The position numbers were made by a program, and so were the translations under genes. The notes under the pieces were generated by a model that did no database searches, had not been told where the DNA came from, and saw nothing but the letters and a program-made list of their open reading frames with translations. Below are positions 1 to 7,910 of a stretch of DNA of 64,000 bases, piece by piece; position 1 is the stretch's first letter, and every line of letters starts with the position of its first letter. Source of the DNA: Ruminococcus sp. YRD2003. GTDB taxonomy: Bacteria > Bacillota > Clostridia > Oscillospirales > Ruminococcaceae. The stretch is taken from assembly GCA_900109435.1 (NCBI GenBank), contig FNZT01000009.1:115095-179094 (forward strand), written 5' to 3'.

Positions 1-890
1 GAACTCGCCGCCTACGTTTCTTATCTGCTCGCCTATCTCGTCGTCGAGCTCGGTCGGGAAGGGACCCTTGCCGACTCTCGTTGTGTAAGCCTTCGCAACG
101 CCGATGATGTTTGTGATGACCTTCGGTCCTACGCCCGTACCTACGCATACGCCTGCTGAGAGCGGGTGAGATGACGTAACATAGGGGTATGTGCCGAAGT
201 CGATGTCGAGCAGGGTAGCCTGTGCGCCTTCGAACATTATCGTCTTGCCTGCCTTTGCTGCGTCGAATGTGAGGACGGATACGTCGTCAACATAGGGGAG
301 GAGACGCTTGCCGTACTCGGTGTACTCCGCCGTTACTGCGTCGAGGTCGAATGCCTTGCCGCCGTATACGTCGGTGATTATCTTGTTCTTGAGCCTGCCT
401 GTGGACTGTATCTTCTCCGCGAGCACCTCGGGGTGTACGAGGTCGTATACGCGGATACCGCAGCGCTCGTATTTGTCCATATATGTAGGTCCTATGCCGC
501 GCTTTGTGGTGCCGATATCTTTGCCGCCGCGGAATGCCTCCGAAAGTCCGTCGAGTTCGATGTGCCACGGCATTACGACGTGTGCGCGGGGGTCTATCTT
601 AAGGTTGGCGGTGGATATTCCTCTTGCCTCGAGGCTGTCGAGCTCGCCTATGAAGTCCTTGGGGTCGAGAACTACTCCTGCGCCTATGAGGCAGAGGGTG
701 TCCTTATAGAGTATACCCGAGGGGATAAGGTGGAGCTTGTATACCTCTCCGTTATTTACGACGGTATGACCCGCGTTGTTGCCTCCCTGTGAGCGTACAA
801 CAACATCGGCGCGGGAGGAGATGATGTCGATTATCTTACCCTTTCCTTCGTCTCCCCACTGTGTACCAACAACAATATTAGCAGGCATTG
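1..890 (-). CDS. purA: Adenylosuccinate synthetase, 3' end cut by window edge
   Basis: Joins IMP and aspartate using GTP to give adenylosuccinate, the first AMP-specific step of purine synthesis, in the cytosol. The reading frame stays open to the left edge, so about 296 N-terminal residues of a normally ~425-residue enzyme are visible. It starts MPANIVVGTQWGDEGKGK, the family's GTP-binding loop with the catalytic Asp and Lys. Further on come the GNNAGHT stretch (catalytic His), GTTKRGIGPTY and EGAQATLLDIDFGTYPYVTS, all diagnostic. The ATG has an AGGAAT-like ribosome site. Its own vegetative promoter lies about 50 bp upstream, so it is a separate transcription unit from the zinc-ribbon gene. 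No defect is seen in the visible part. Confidence 0.97.
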
Positions 891-941
891 TGATTCCTCT
901 TTTCATAATGATTATTGCGTGCATAAGCACAATTACAATTA

Positions 942-970
942 ATTATATCACAGTTACAGCAAAAATGCAA
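942..970 (-). promoter_or_regulatory. Vegetative promoter of purA
   Basis: On the minus strand TTGCAT (970-965), a 17-bp spacer and a perfect TATAAT (947-942), 52 bp before the purA start codon. No riboswitch-like structure is obvious between it and the gene. Confidence 0.7.
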
Positions 971-981
971 GACCTTGGAAC

Positions 982-1111
982 AAAAAAAGCCGCCCGCAGG
1001 GGAAGGCACAAGTGTATGGCGTCCTTGGGGCGTCCGCAGAGTTCCCGCGTTTGCGGGCGGGCGGATATTATCTGCCCTGCAAATAATCCCCGCGAGCCTG
1101 TACTCACGGGG
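982..1111 (-). terminator. Two-hairpin 3' end of the zinc-ribbon transcript
   Basis: Read on the minus strand, a first hairpin pairs 1111-1103 with 1096-1088 (one G-U). A second, larger fold then pairs CCGCCCGC (within 1064-1053) with GCGGGCGG (997-990), enclosing about 55 nt, and is followed directly by seven T (988-982). The T run after a GC-rich stem is terminator-like, but the large loop is unusual. It lies upstream of the purA promoter, so it serves the zinc-ribbon gene rather than acting as a purA leader. Confidence 0.55.
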
Positions 1112-1119
1112 ATCTCATT

Positions 1120-1608
1120 TCATTCATCGAGCTTGGCACCGCATTTGTCGCAGAAACGTGCCGCGTCCACGAGCTCAGCGCCGCATTTTTTGCACACTGT
1201 TACCTTTTCAGCCCTGACGTGCTCGGCTCTCTTCTCGGGGCGGACTATCTTTGTCCCGCATTTATCGCAGAATCGCGCGTCCTTGGTGACGAGCGCCCCG
1301 CACTGCGGACAGGGGATCTTGTCCTCGAGGTCGTTGAGCTGCTCGGTCAGCTGTTCTATCTCGTGCTCTTTCTCCCTGATGTTGTCGAACTGGGACTTGA
1401 ACTGCTGAGATTCGGGCTGCTCGGCGAATATCTTCTTTCCGATGCCGATGTAGATGTTGTTCATCTCATTGTTCAGACGGTTTATCTCCTTTTTAAGGCG
1501 GGACTTTTCCGTCATCTTCTTATAGCCGTCCGAACCTGTCTTGATGCCCTTATCTACGGTATCGCCGACTTTTTCGGCTATCTCCTGTACTTTGTCAACA
1601 AAGCCCAT
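1120..1608 (-). CDS. Coiled-coil protein with two C-terminal zinc ribbons
   Basis: A 162-residue protein of unknown role. Residues about 1-30 look amphipathic and about 35-90 are charged and heptad-like (probable coiled coil). Two four-cysteine zinc ribbons follow: CPQCG...CDKCG near 99-117 and CKKCG...CDKCG near 138-157. There is no signal peptide or membrane segment, so it is probably cytosolic. It starts at an ATG behind AAGGAGG. Its promoter lies inside the 3' end of the upstream phosphorylase gene. Family members of this shape are common in Oscillospiraceae without assigned function. Confidence 0.85.
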   Translation of the reverse strand: MGFVDKVQEIAEKVGDTVDKGIKTGSDGYKKMTEKSRLKKEINRLNNEMNNIYIGIGKKIFAEQPESQQFKSQFDNIREKEHEIEQLTEQLNDLEDKIPCPQCGALVTKDARFCDKCGTKIVRPEKRAEHVRAEKVTVCKKCGAELVDAARFCDKCGAKLDE

Positions 1609-1638
1609 TGGTCATACCTCCTTTTTATCGGTGAGTAT

Positions 1639-1667
1639 ATTGTAACACTTTATCAACGTTTCGTCAA
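1639..1667 (-). promoter_or_regulatory. Vegetative promoter of the zinc-ribbon gene
   Basis: Minus strand TTGACG (1667-1662), 17-bp spacer, TACAAT (1644-1639). Its -35 box overlaps the last codons of the phosphorylase gene, giving the zinc-ribbon gene its own start of transcription. Confidence 0.65.
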
Positions 1668-2944
1668 GTCAGTGCCGAGGCTGTGAGGTCGCGGAATGTT
1701 ATGGCATTGTATGCGCGGACGGCTGCTTCGGAGAAGTCGCTGCATACTGTGGAGTACAGCGTCATCAGCGGTGCGTCCATGGATATTTTGTCGCCTACCT
1801 CAAAGTCGAGCACTATGCCCGCTGTCGGGTCGATAGCGTCGTCTTTCTTTATCCTGCCCGCACCGAGCAGCAGTGATGCCATTCCGATCTCTTCGGCGTT
1901 CACGGCTACTATCTCAACGTCGCGGCTCGCACGTATCTCGTGCTTGAAACGTGGCTGCGGCAGGAGCGATACGTCGTCGCAGATGCGTCCGTCGCCGCCC
2001 TGTGCTTCGATGGTAGCTTTGAGGACAGCAAGGGCGCGCCCCGAGGAGATAGCCTCCTCAGCCATGCGCTGACACTCGCCGAATGTGCCCTTGCCTGCGA
2101 GCTCGAGAAGGTTCGCTGTCAGCTCTATGCATACGTCGTAAAGTCTGCCTTTGACTTTACCCTGTAGAAGCTCGACCGCCTCTTTCACTTCAAGGGCGTT
2201 GCCTATACAGCTTCCGAGAGGGCTGTCCATATCGGTCACGAGGGCGCGGCACTTCTTGCCCGCGGCGTCGCCTACGCGCTCCATGAGGTCGGCGAGCTTG
2301 CGGGCTTCGAGATTGGTCTTCATGAAAGCTCCCGAACCGCATTTTACGTCAAGGAGCAGGATGTCCGAATTGAGGGCGAGCTTCTTGCTCATGATGCTCG
2401 CGCAGATGAGCGGGATGCTGTCAACTGTGCCCGTCGCGTTGCGGAGGGCGTATATCTTCTTATCGGCAGGGCAGAGCGTTCCTGTCTGTGAGATTATCGA
2501 GAAGCCTGTCTTGTTGATTATATTTGTGAAATCTTCGATCGGGAGCTCGGTGCGGAAGCCGCTTATGCTCTCGAGCTTGTCGATGGTCCCGCCCGTATGT
2601 CCGAGACCCTTGCCTGACATCTTCGGTACGTATACTCCGCAGGCTGCGGCGGCGGGTCCTATGATGAAGCTGGTCTTGTCGCCGACTCCGCCTGTGCTGT
2701 GCTTATCGGCTGTGATACCGTTGATACTGCTCAGGTCAAGGATATCGCCGCTGTCGCGCATTGCTTTGGTGAGGGCGAGGGTCTCGCTGTCGGTCAGCCC
2801 GTTGAGGCATACTGCCATCAGCCATGCCGACATCTGATAGTCCGGTATATCGCCGCTTGTGTAGCCGTTTACGACGTAGGTCATCTCCTCATCGGAAAGA
2901 GGAATGGCGCGTTTGGTCTTGTTGATGATGTCGATTATGTTCAA
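1664..2944 (-). CDS. pdp: Pyrimidine-nucleoside (thymidine) phosphorylase
   Basis: Splits thymidine, uridine or deoxyuridine with phosphate into base and (deoxy)ribose-1-phosphate in nucleoside salvage. About 426 residues, near the usual 430-435. The family signature is present: KHSTGGVGDK near residue 80, the glycine-rich SGKGLGHTGGTIDKLE, the LLDVKCGSGAFM segment and a C-terminal GAGRIKKDD...DPTAGI domain. I chose the TTG start at 2944 because GGAGGTG lies eight bases before it and the protein then begins MNIIDII, as relatives do. An in-frame start at 2977 would place this ribosome site inside the gene. Whether it prefers thymidine alone or all pyrimidine nucleosides cannot be decided here. 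Confidence 0.95.
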   Translation of the reverse strand: MNIIDIINKTKRAIPLSDEEMTYVVNGYTSGDIPDYQMSAWLMAVCLNGLTDSETLALTKAMRDSGDILDLSSINGITADKHSTGGVGDKTSFIIGPAAAACGVYVPKMSGKGLGHTGGTIDKLESISGFRTELPIEDFTNIINKTGFSIISQTGTLCPADKKIYALRNATGTVDSIPLICASIMSKKLALNSDILLLDVKCGSGAFMKTNLEARKLADLMERVGDAAGKKCRALVTDMDSPLGSCIGNALEVKEAVELLQGKVKGRLYDVCIELTANLLELAGKGTFGECQRMAEEAISSGRALAVLKATIEAQGGDGRICDDVSLLPQPRFKHEIRASRDVEIVAVNAEEIGMASLLLGAGRIKKDDAIDPTAGIVLDFEVGDKISMDAPLMTLYSTVCSDFSEAAVRAYNAITFRDLTASALT

Positions 2945-3008
2945 AATTTTCACCTCCGTAGTTGTTGTGCCGTACAAGGGAACACTCCGCCCTGTACTTT
3001 ACATTTAT

Positions 3009-3037
3009 ATTTTAGCACATCTTTTCAAAAAAATCAA
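3009..3037 (-). promoter_or_regulatory. Vegetative promoter of the phosphorylase gene
   Basis: Minus strand TTGATT (3037-3032), 17-bp spacer, TAAAAT (3014-3009), about 65 bp before the TTG start. Confidence 0.6.
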
Positions 3038-3085
3038 CCGTTTGGGGAAAATATTTGTAATCGCAAAGGATTCTGCCTCGGAGTC

Positions 3086-3340
3086 CTATATGTACTTGCA
3101 GATTATCATTGCCGCTACGAACGGGGCTCCGAGTACAGTGCTGCCGCAGACGTTGAATGCGTTGAGCGGGAGGGCGGCTCCGAGCTCTCCGCCGAAACGG
3201 TTGACGAGGAGAAGTGCCGCAAATCCCGAGGCGCTCCCGAACAACGCCGAAAGCAGTTTGTGCCTGCGGCGTGCGTAGTAGACTATCATCGCCGCGAGCA
3301 CTGCTCCGCACACGATGATGGATATCATGTCCGTATCCAT
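3086..3340 (-). CDS. BofA-family (pro-sigma-K processing regulator-like) membrane protein
   Basis: An 84-residue, two-segment membrane protein. The C-terminal LNAFNVCGSTVLGAPFVAA stretch fits the BofA pattern (LN..N...G..G.PGV), in which the last hydrophobic segment is followed by a short tail. In Bacillus, BofA holds the intramembrane protease SpoIVFB inactive during sporulation. spoIVA and a sipL-like gene elsewhere in the window show that the lineage keeps spore-assembly genes. It is the last of four genes read leftward (4274 to 3086) with gaps of 17 bp or less. The function in this species is inferred from family alone. Confidence 0.75.
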   Translation of the reverse strand: MDTDMISIIVCGAVLAAMIVYYARRRHKLLSALFGSASGFAALLLVNRFGGELGAALPLNAFNVCGSTVLGAPFVAAMIICKYI

Positions 3341-3355
3341 TGTTTCACCACCGTT

Positions 3356-3631
3356 TCACAGCAATATATAGCCGAGTGCGATGACCAGCTTGATGTCGCC
3401 GCCTTCCTTCAGCAGCAGGAACAGCAGTGCCGCTATGAGCAGGGTATCGCTGTCGATGCCGTCGGGGAGTATGCCTCCGAGCAGGTCTCGGCGCCGAGGA
3501 CTGCCGTGCGGCTGCGGAGGCTTATCTGCCTTCTGCTCAATGGCGGGCGGCGGTGCGGGAGGTATATCCGCATTGCGCCTCTTTTGCGGCTCCCATGAGC
3601 CGCGAGCTCTTCCGCTGACATATACGGACAT
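3356..3631 (-). CDS. Short proline-rich protein with hydrophobic C-terminus, unknown
   Basis: 91 residues. The first two thirds are basic and proline-rich. The last ~30 residues, beginning near DTLLIAALLF, are strongly hydrophobic and could be a tail anchor or two short helices. It has a clear AGGAGGTG ribosome site and sits in the bofA-like cluster, 17 bp after the preceding gene. I do not recognise a named family. The hydrophobic tail with an EGGD turn is a pattern I associate with small Clostridia proteins of unknown role. Confidence 0.7.
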   Translation of the reverse strand: MSVYVSGRARGSWEPQKRRNADIPPAPPPAIEQKADKPPQPHGSPRRRDLLGGILPDGIDSDTLLIAALLFLLLKEGGDIKLVIALGYILL

Positions 3632-3648
3632 ACCTGCACACCTCCTGC

Positions 3649-4020
3649 CTATACGATGTTATTCAGCAAGCCGCTCTCCTTCGCCATATTCCACACGGCT
3701 ATCAGCTTCAGGAGCTTGACCGCCCTGTCCACGCGCTTCTGCTTTTCCTCGCCAAGATGCGGCTTCAGCGCGAGAAGCAGGTCGGCGTTCTTGTCGCTTT
3801 GTGTGAAGGCTCCCGCAAGGCTCGTCAGTTTCAGTATCGTTTCGATATCGGGCATTCCGCTGCTGTCGGTGCTGCTCTCCTCGTCGGAGGCGGGCTCGTC
3901 TGCGGATGCTTCGGAGCTCTCTCCTGCCTCCGACATGAACATCTTCGCGAGCTCCGAGAGCTGCTGCACGCTCTCTTCGTCCGACAGCAAGCCCGATACC
4001 TTATCCATTACATCGTCCAT
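3649..4020 (-). CDS. Small acidic protein, unknown
   Basis: 123 residues, no signal peptide or membrane helix. The middle (about 33-58) is a Ser/Glu/Asp-rich flexible region. The C-terminal half (DIETILKLTSL...NADLLLALKPHL...) looks helical and resembles short Clostridia proteins of unknown function. It overlaps the preceding gene by one base (TAATG), which implies translational coupling. It precedes the proline-rich gene in the cluster. No function can be assigned. Confidence 0.75.
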   Translation of the reverse strand: MDDVMDKVSGLLSDEESVQQLSELAKMFMSEAGESSEASADEPASDEESSTDSSGMPDIETILKLTSLAGAFTQSDKNADLLLALKPHLGEEKQKRVDRAVKLLKLIAVWNMAKESGLLNNIV

Positions 4021-4274
4021 TATTTCCCGCCCGACAGCTTCTTGTACAGCGCTTTTGCCTGCGGTGAGCTCATCATCTTCTCAACAAGCTGAGGATTGTT
4101 TACCGCCTGTCTGAACTTCGCTGCGTCGCTGCCGCTCATCGCCGAGAGCGCGCTGTCGAATTTGCCTGCTTCAAGCTCGCTGCGGAGCTTATCTGCGGGT
4201 ACTCCTATCTTTTTGCTGACTACGTTGAGCAGTCCGCTGAGCTTGTCGGGGTCTATCTTGTTGCTGCTGTTCAT
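4020..4274 (-). CDS. Small helical protein, unknown; first gene of the bofA-like cluster
   Basis: 84 residues beginning MNSSNKIDPDKLSGLL. The frame is open much further upstream, but GGAGGGACAT lies directly before this ATG and the upstream part is antisense to the phosphodiesterase gene, so 4274 is the start. It is soluble, alanine-rich and helical, with no recognised motif. It overlaps the next gene by one base. With its downstream neighbours it forms a four-gene operon ending in the BofA-like gene, but nothing in the protein reveals its job. Confidence 0.75.
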   Translation of the reverse strand: MNSSNKIDPDKLSGLLNVVSKKIGVPADKLRSELEAGKFDSALSAMSGSDAAKFRQAVNNPQLVEKMMSSPQAKALYKKLSGGK

Positions 4275-4305
4275 ATGTCCCTCCTGTGTTTCCGAAAATT
4301 CGGGC

Positions 4306-4334
4306 TTGCATTTATGTGTGAAAAGCTGTATAAT
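4306..4334 (+). promoter_or_regulatory. Vegetative promoter of the phosphodiesterase gene
   Basis: TTGCAT (4306-4311), 17-bp spacer, TATAAT (4329-4334), 40 bp before the start codon of the plus-strand gene. It lies just outside the divergent bofA-cluster start. Confidence 0.75.
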
Positions 4335-4373
4335 ATTAGTAGATTCAACGACCCTTTCTTTTGGAGGTGTGCT

Positions 4374-4859
4374 ATGCGTATCATCGTTATCTCGGACACT
4401 CACGGCAACTACAGTGCTCTTTCTTCTGTTTTTATCCGCAACGGCGACGCTGACTGGTTCATCCATCTCGGCGACGGAGAACGCGAGCTCGACCGCTTCA
4501 TCATCGAGCACCCCGATTTCATCGAGAAGGTGCTCCACGTCAGCGGAAACTGCGATGTTGGCAGTCTGAGCCCCGAATATACGGTTCTTCCTCTGCCGTA
4601 CGGACACAGGCTCTTTGCGACTCACGGACACGCCGTCGGTGTCAAGAGCGGGCTCGAACGCCTGAAAGCCCGAGCGGCGAAGCTCGAGTGCGATATAGTG
4701 CTCTTCGGGCATACTCACGTCCGCAAGAATTCCTTCGAGGACGGGTTGTATATCCTGAACCCAGGCAGTGCGTCGTGCCCTCACGACGGAAGGCGGCCTG
4801 CATTCGGTACTATCGACATCTCGGAGGCGGGCGTCCTTCTTAACATCGCTGATGTATGA
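4374..4859 (+). CDS. YfcE/MJ0936-family metallophosphoesterase
   Basis: A single-domain, 161-residue, two-metal phosphodiesterase. The metal-binding blocks appear in order: SDTHGN (residues 7-12), HLGDGE near 37, SGNCD near 62, THGH near 84 and FGHTHV near 118. The length matches YfcE/MJ0936 proteins, which cleave small phosphodiesters in vitro; the natural substrate is unknown. The start has GGAGGTG seven bases upstream. It is transcribed alone from its own promoter, divergent from the bofA-like cluster. Confidence 0.9.
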   Translation: MRIIVISDTHGNYSALSSVFIRNGDADWFIHLGDGERELDRFIIEHPDFIEKVLHVSGNCDVGSLSPEYTVLPLPYGHRLFATHGHAVGVKSGLERLKARAAKLECDIVLFGHTHVRKNSFEDGLYILNPGSASCPHDGRRPAFGTIDISEAGVLLNIADV

Positions 4860-4941
4860 TATGCCGCCGCGCCGCAGAGCGTTACTGCTCATGCAACATT
4901 ATATGCGGCGAAATTCGGAATAATGCTGTGAGGTACTGATA

Positions 4942-5553
4942 ATGGACGGAAGTTCGATGACTAAGAATCACGCCGACCTGAATCGGTGTGAGAGGATGTA
5001 CAGGAGAGTGTCGGCTGTATATGTTTTAGCCTGCGGCTTCTATATCCTCGCAGACGCCCTGCTGTTCCTCATGTCTATGAACGGCGACCTGCTGTATCTT
5101 CTGCTGAACGGACTTGTTTTCAAGGGCGCTGTCCTCGCGGCGGGGTTCCTCGGAACATACAGGAAGAGCAACCTTTTCGCGGGGGCGGCTCCGCTGATAA
5201 TGCTCTTCAACACGGTGCTGTTTTGGAATGCTGACAACTATTTCGACAAGTTCCTCGGCGGTTTGCTCGGCATCAAGATCAATGCGGTGTATCTCGCCGC
5301 ATCGGTGGTACTTGCGGTGCTGACCATTGTCGCAAATGCGAAGTACCGCTATCTTGAGCAGCAGGAGGGGTTCCCGCAGTTCAGTGAGGTTTTTGAGCAG
5401 CAGAAGACCGGAAGACCGCAGTACGGGCTGACTTTCGAGGAGAGAGTCGAGCAGATAAGAAAGAGCGCACGAAGCGATATGGAGGAGCTCTCCGCGGAGG
5501 CTCCGCTGACGGACGACAGCCGACAGAGCGTCGGGAAAATGGACGAGATATAA
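4942..5553 (+). CDS. Four-helix membrane protein with cytosolic tail, unknown
   Basis: 203 residues. Hydrophobic segments lie near 29-50, 54-75, 82-100 and 113-133. A charged 65-residue tail, rich in Glu and Gln, probably stays in the cytosol. No recognised family, no signal peptide, no catalytic motif. It follows the phosphodiesterase by 82 bp without a visible terminator, so it could be cotranscribed. A terminator immediately follows it, separating it from the ECF operon. Confidence 0.75.
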   Translation: MDGSSMTKNHADLNRCERMYRRVSAVYVLACGFYILADALLFLMSMNGDLLYLLLNGLVFKGAVLAAGFLGTYRKSNLFAGAAPLIMLFNTVLFWNADNYFDKFLGGLLGIKINAVYLAASVVLAVLTIVANAKYRYLEQQEGFPQFSEVFEQQKTGRPQYGLTFEERVEQIRKSARSDMEELSAEAPLTDDSRQSVGKMDEI

Positions 5554-5590
5554 GTCACAGGGAGGCAGCCGCTTCTCTGTGACTTTTTTT
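5552..5590 (+). terminator. Rho-independent terminator
   Basis: AAGTCACAG pairs with CTGTGACTT across a 16-base loop and runs into a T tract. It starts at the stop codon of the membrane protein gene. Confidence 0.7.
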
Positions 5591-5598
5591 GAAATAAT

Positions 5599-5626
5599 TG
5601 TAATGATCTCAGGTCTCGTTCGTCTA
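5599..5626 (+). promoter_or_regulatory. ECF-type promoter of the first sigma/anti-sigma operon
   Basis: TGTAAT (5599-5604), 16-bp spacer, CGTCTA (5621-5626), 21 bp before the sigma start codon. This resembles extracytoplasmic-function promoters of the Bacillus SigX/SigM/SigV type rather than a vegetative one. The second ECF operon of the window carries TGTAAC, 16 bp, CGTCTA in the same position, which makes a chance match unlikely and suggests autoregulation. Confidence 0.65.
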
Positions 5627-5647
5627 ACTGTATGAGGGGGTGAGAAG

Positions 5648-6145
5648 ATGGACAGGGAATTCCACGAAATATACGAGAAATACAGCTCGGACCTGTATGC
5701 CTTTATCATGCGGATGTGCCGCGATGAGCAGCTCGCAAGGGACATCTTGCAGGATACTATGCTGAAAGCTATGACAAGTGCCGACAGCTTCAGGGGCGGC
5801 TGCTCTGTGAGGACATGGCTGTGTACTATCGCGAAGAATCTTTACTTCGACTATCTGAAAAAAGCCGAAAACAGGAACTGCCCGCTTGATTCCGTCCCCG
5901 AACCCGCAGCTCACGGGTGCATCGAGGCTGACATTGCCGACAAGGACACTGCTATGCGTATCCACCTTCTCCTTCACAGACTTGACGAACCGTACCGCGA
6001 GGTATTCACCCTGCGCGTTTTCGCCGAGCTGAGCTTCCCTGATATAGGAGCTGTTTTCGGCAGGAGCGGCAATTGGGCGGGAGTGACCTATTACCGTGCA
6101 AAGAAGAAGCTCATCGAGCTTCTCGAAAAGGAGGAAATGCTATGA
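5648..6145 (+). CDS. ECF RNA polymerase sigma factor
   Basis: 165 residues, the size of sigma-70 family group 4 factors. Region 2 (about 5-70) contains the core-binding RDILQDTMLKAM and the -10 recognition segment FRGGCSVRTWLCTIAKNLYFDYLKK. Region 4 (about 105-160) holds the helix-turn-helix LSFPDIGAVFGRSGNWAGV, which reads the -35 box. The gene overlaps the anti-sigma gene by four bases (ATGA), the usual coupling for such pairs. Signal and regulon are unknown. Confidence 0.92.
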   Translation: MDREFHEIYEKYSSDLYAFIMRMCRDEQLARDILQDTMLKAMTSADSFRGGCSVRTWLCTIAKNLYFDYLKKAENRNCPLDSVPEPAAHGCIEADIADKDTAMRIHLLLHRLDEPYREVFTLRVFAELSFPDIGAVFGRSGNWAGVTYYRAKKKLIELLEKEEML

Positions 6146-6948
6146 ACAAGAATGAGATATCTTGCAATACCATAATCGACCTGATGCCTATATACAAGGA
6201 GAATAGCTGCAGCGAGGAGACAAGGCTGCTCGTGGAGGAGCACCTGAGCGGCTGCAAAAGCTGCCGAAGCCTGTCCGAGGCGTTTTACGTCAGCGAGCCC
6301 GTGAAAGCTGAGCTCCCCAACGAGGCCGAGACCTTCCGCAAGGTCGGAAGGAAGCTGAAAAGGAGCCGCTTTACAAAGGCGATGGCGGTGCTGATGTGTT
6401 TCTGTGTCATATTATTCGCGGCTGTGAACGGAGCGTGGTACTTCCTGAAGTATCGTCCGATGAAACAGATGTGCAAGGGTATGTCACAGATAGGTACGGG
6501 CGACATGAGGGAAACTCCGAACGGGCGAAAGCTTTCGATATACGTCGCACAGGACGAGAACTACTTCTACTCGGTAAGGCTGCCTAACTATCTCAATTTC
6601 GGAATGGGAACGGCTACAGTCGCGCCGATAGGAGCGATGGGGATAGACGAAAACGGCATGAATTATTACAATGACTGCACGCAGCCTATCCTGACTATCC
6701 CGTACGATGTTTTCGGAACGGATCACTATTTCGTCAACTGTAGTTCGGCTGATTCGGGGGAAGGTTTTGTGTTCGAGACGGATACCGGGCTGAGCAGAGT
6801 GATCAAGCCCGCTTTATCTTCGTCAGGAGAGACTTCAGATATTATGGGAGAGATCTCGGATATGAACGACATACTCGAAACGCACAAGGAAGAGCTCGCG
6901 GCTATGAAGCAAGCTGCCATGGACAGGTGGGGCAAATACCTTAAATAA
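6142..6948 (+). CDS. Membrane anti-sigma factor with zinc-finger domain
   Basis: 268 residues beginning MNKNEISCNTIIDLMP. The N-terminal ~50 residues form a zf-HC2 type anti-sigma domain with the His-x3-Cys-x2-Cys core (EEHLSGCKSC near 32-41), which would hold the sigma factor. One membrane helix follows near 74-96. The rest (~170 residues) is an extracytoplasmic domain I do not recognise, presumably the sensor. The start codon overlaps the sigma stop (ATGA). A strong terminator ends the operon. Confidence 0.85.
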   Translation: MNKNEISCNTIIDLMPIYKENSCSEETRLLVEEHLSGCKSCRSLSEAFYVSEPVKAELPNEAETFRKVGRKLKRSRFTKAMAVLMCFCVILFAAVNGAWYFLKYRPMKQMCKGMSQIGTGDMRETPNGRKLSIYVAQDENYFYSVRLPNYLNFGMGTATVAPIGAMGIDENGMNYYNDCTQPILTIPYDVFGTDHYFVNCSSADSGEGFVFETDTGLSRVIKPALSSSGETSDIMGEISDMNDILETHKEELAAMKQAAMDRWGKYLK

Positions 6949-6951
6949 GCG

Positions 6952-6983
6952 AAAACGCGGTTCGTATGAACCGCGTTTTTTTA
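6952..6983. terminator. Bidirectional terminator
   Basis: AACGCGGTTC GTAT GAACCGCGTT flanked by A4 on the left and T7 on the right. It closes the ECF operon, and on the minus strand the transglutaminase-like gene, whose stop codon overlaps it. Confidence 0.85.
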
Positions 6984-7910
6984 CTGGTATTCCTTGTACA
7001 TCGGGACAGGATAGGCTTCATAGGGGATACGCCCGTCCATACCGAGGTCGTCGCTGAGAAAGTGTCTGTATGAGGGCGCTTCGTAGCCTATAGAAACATC
7101 GTAGACGTCGCAGGAGATGTCTACGAGCTTCCATGAATCTTCGTACCACACGAGGTCCCATGCGTGCCCAGGGTCACTGTCAAGTGCTTTGTCGAATGTT
7201 CCGATCACGACTATGCAGTCTATGTCCGCGAGGTCACACAGGTACTTGAATGCATACGCGTAACCGTCGCATACCGAGCTCTTGTCGATGAGCGCGCTGT
7301 ATATAGTATGTGAATCGTCGCTTATGTCGGAGTCGTATTTGCCGCGGCAGAGACGGTCGTGTATCGCGCGGAGCTTCTCTTCTTCGTCAAGGTCGGCTAT
7401 GGAATCTATGAAGTTACGGCTGACAGTCTGCACGTCCTCGCGCTTCATCAGGGCGATATCGAGCTCTTCCGAGCCCTCGCGCCTGTGTGCGCAGATGCGC
7501 TTGCGGTTGCCGCTGACCTTTTCCATGCGTATGTCGCGGTTTGCAAGGAGCTGGCTGTCAAGCGGATTGTCCATGATGTAGCACGTCATGGCGGTGAGCG
7601 CGTCCTTGAGCAGAAAGTCCATGTGGTCGCCCTTGTATTCGTAGATGAGTATCTCTTCGGAAGGCGATCTCATCGACTCTGCAAGCGTGGAGTACATCTT
7701 CTTCTGTATCTTGTCGAGCGGGTATTTGTGCGTGAAATCCGCTTTCGAGTTGCGTATCTGAGAAGCCGTTACCGCTGGCTCGCGCTCTTCGGGAGCTTTG
7801 GGGCTTCCACAGCCCGCTGACAGCGCAAAAAAGACTGTACATATCAGCACTGACAGTCTTTGTAAGGCGGCATTCAGCCTGTATTTGGTTCTTGTATCTG
7901 TAGGAAACAT
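6981..7910 (-). CDS. Transglutaminase-like lipoprotein
   Basis: 309 residues. A lipoprotein signal peptide ends in a lipobox (LSAGC, Cys near 34), so the protein should be anchored on the outer face of the membrane. The C-terminal half carries the papain-like transglutaminase triad: Cys in SSVCDGYAYAF, His in DPGHAWDLV and Asp in WKLVDIS. Related bacterial proteins act as proteases or peptide-crosslinking enzymes at the surface; the substrate here is unknown. It is convergent with the ECF operon, and its upstream region is shared with the divergent Fur-like gene. Confidence 0.85.
   Translation of the reverse strand: MFPTDTRTKYRLNAALQRLSVLICTVFFALSAGCGSPKAPEEREPAVTASQIRNSKADFTHKYPLDKIQKKMYSTLAESMRSPSEEILIYEYKGDHMDFLLKDALTAMTCYIMDNPLDSQLLANRDIRMEKVSGNRKRICAHRREGSEELDIALMKREDVQTVSRNFIDSIADLDEEEKLRAIHDRLCRGKYDSDISDDSHTIYSALIDKSSVCDGYAYAFKYLCDLADIDCIVVIGTFDKALDSDPGHAWDLVWYEDSWKLVDISCDVYDVSIGYEAPSYRHFLSDDLGMDGRIPYEAYPVPMYKEYQ

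Noticed and set aside
942..1111. Riboswitch in front of purA
   Set aside because: The structured element lies upstream of purA's own promoter, so it is not in the purA leader.
2699..3598. 299-codon plus-strand frame across the phosphorylase start and BofA-like gene
   Set aside because: Antisense composite spanning two real genes and their promoter.
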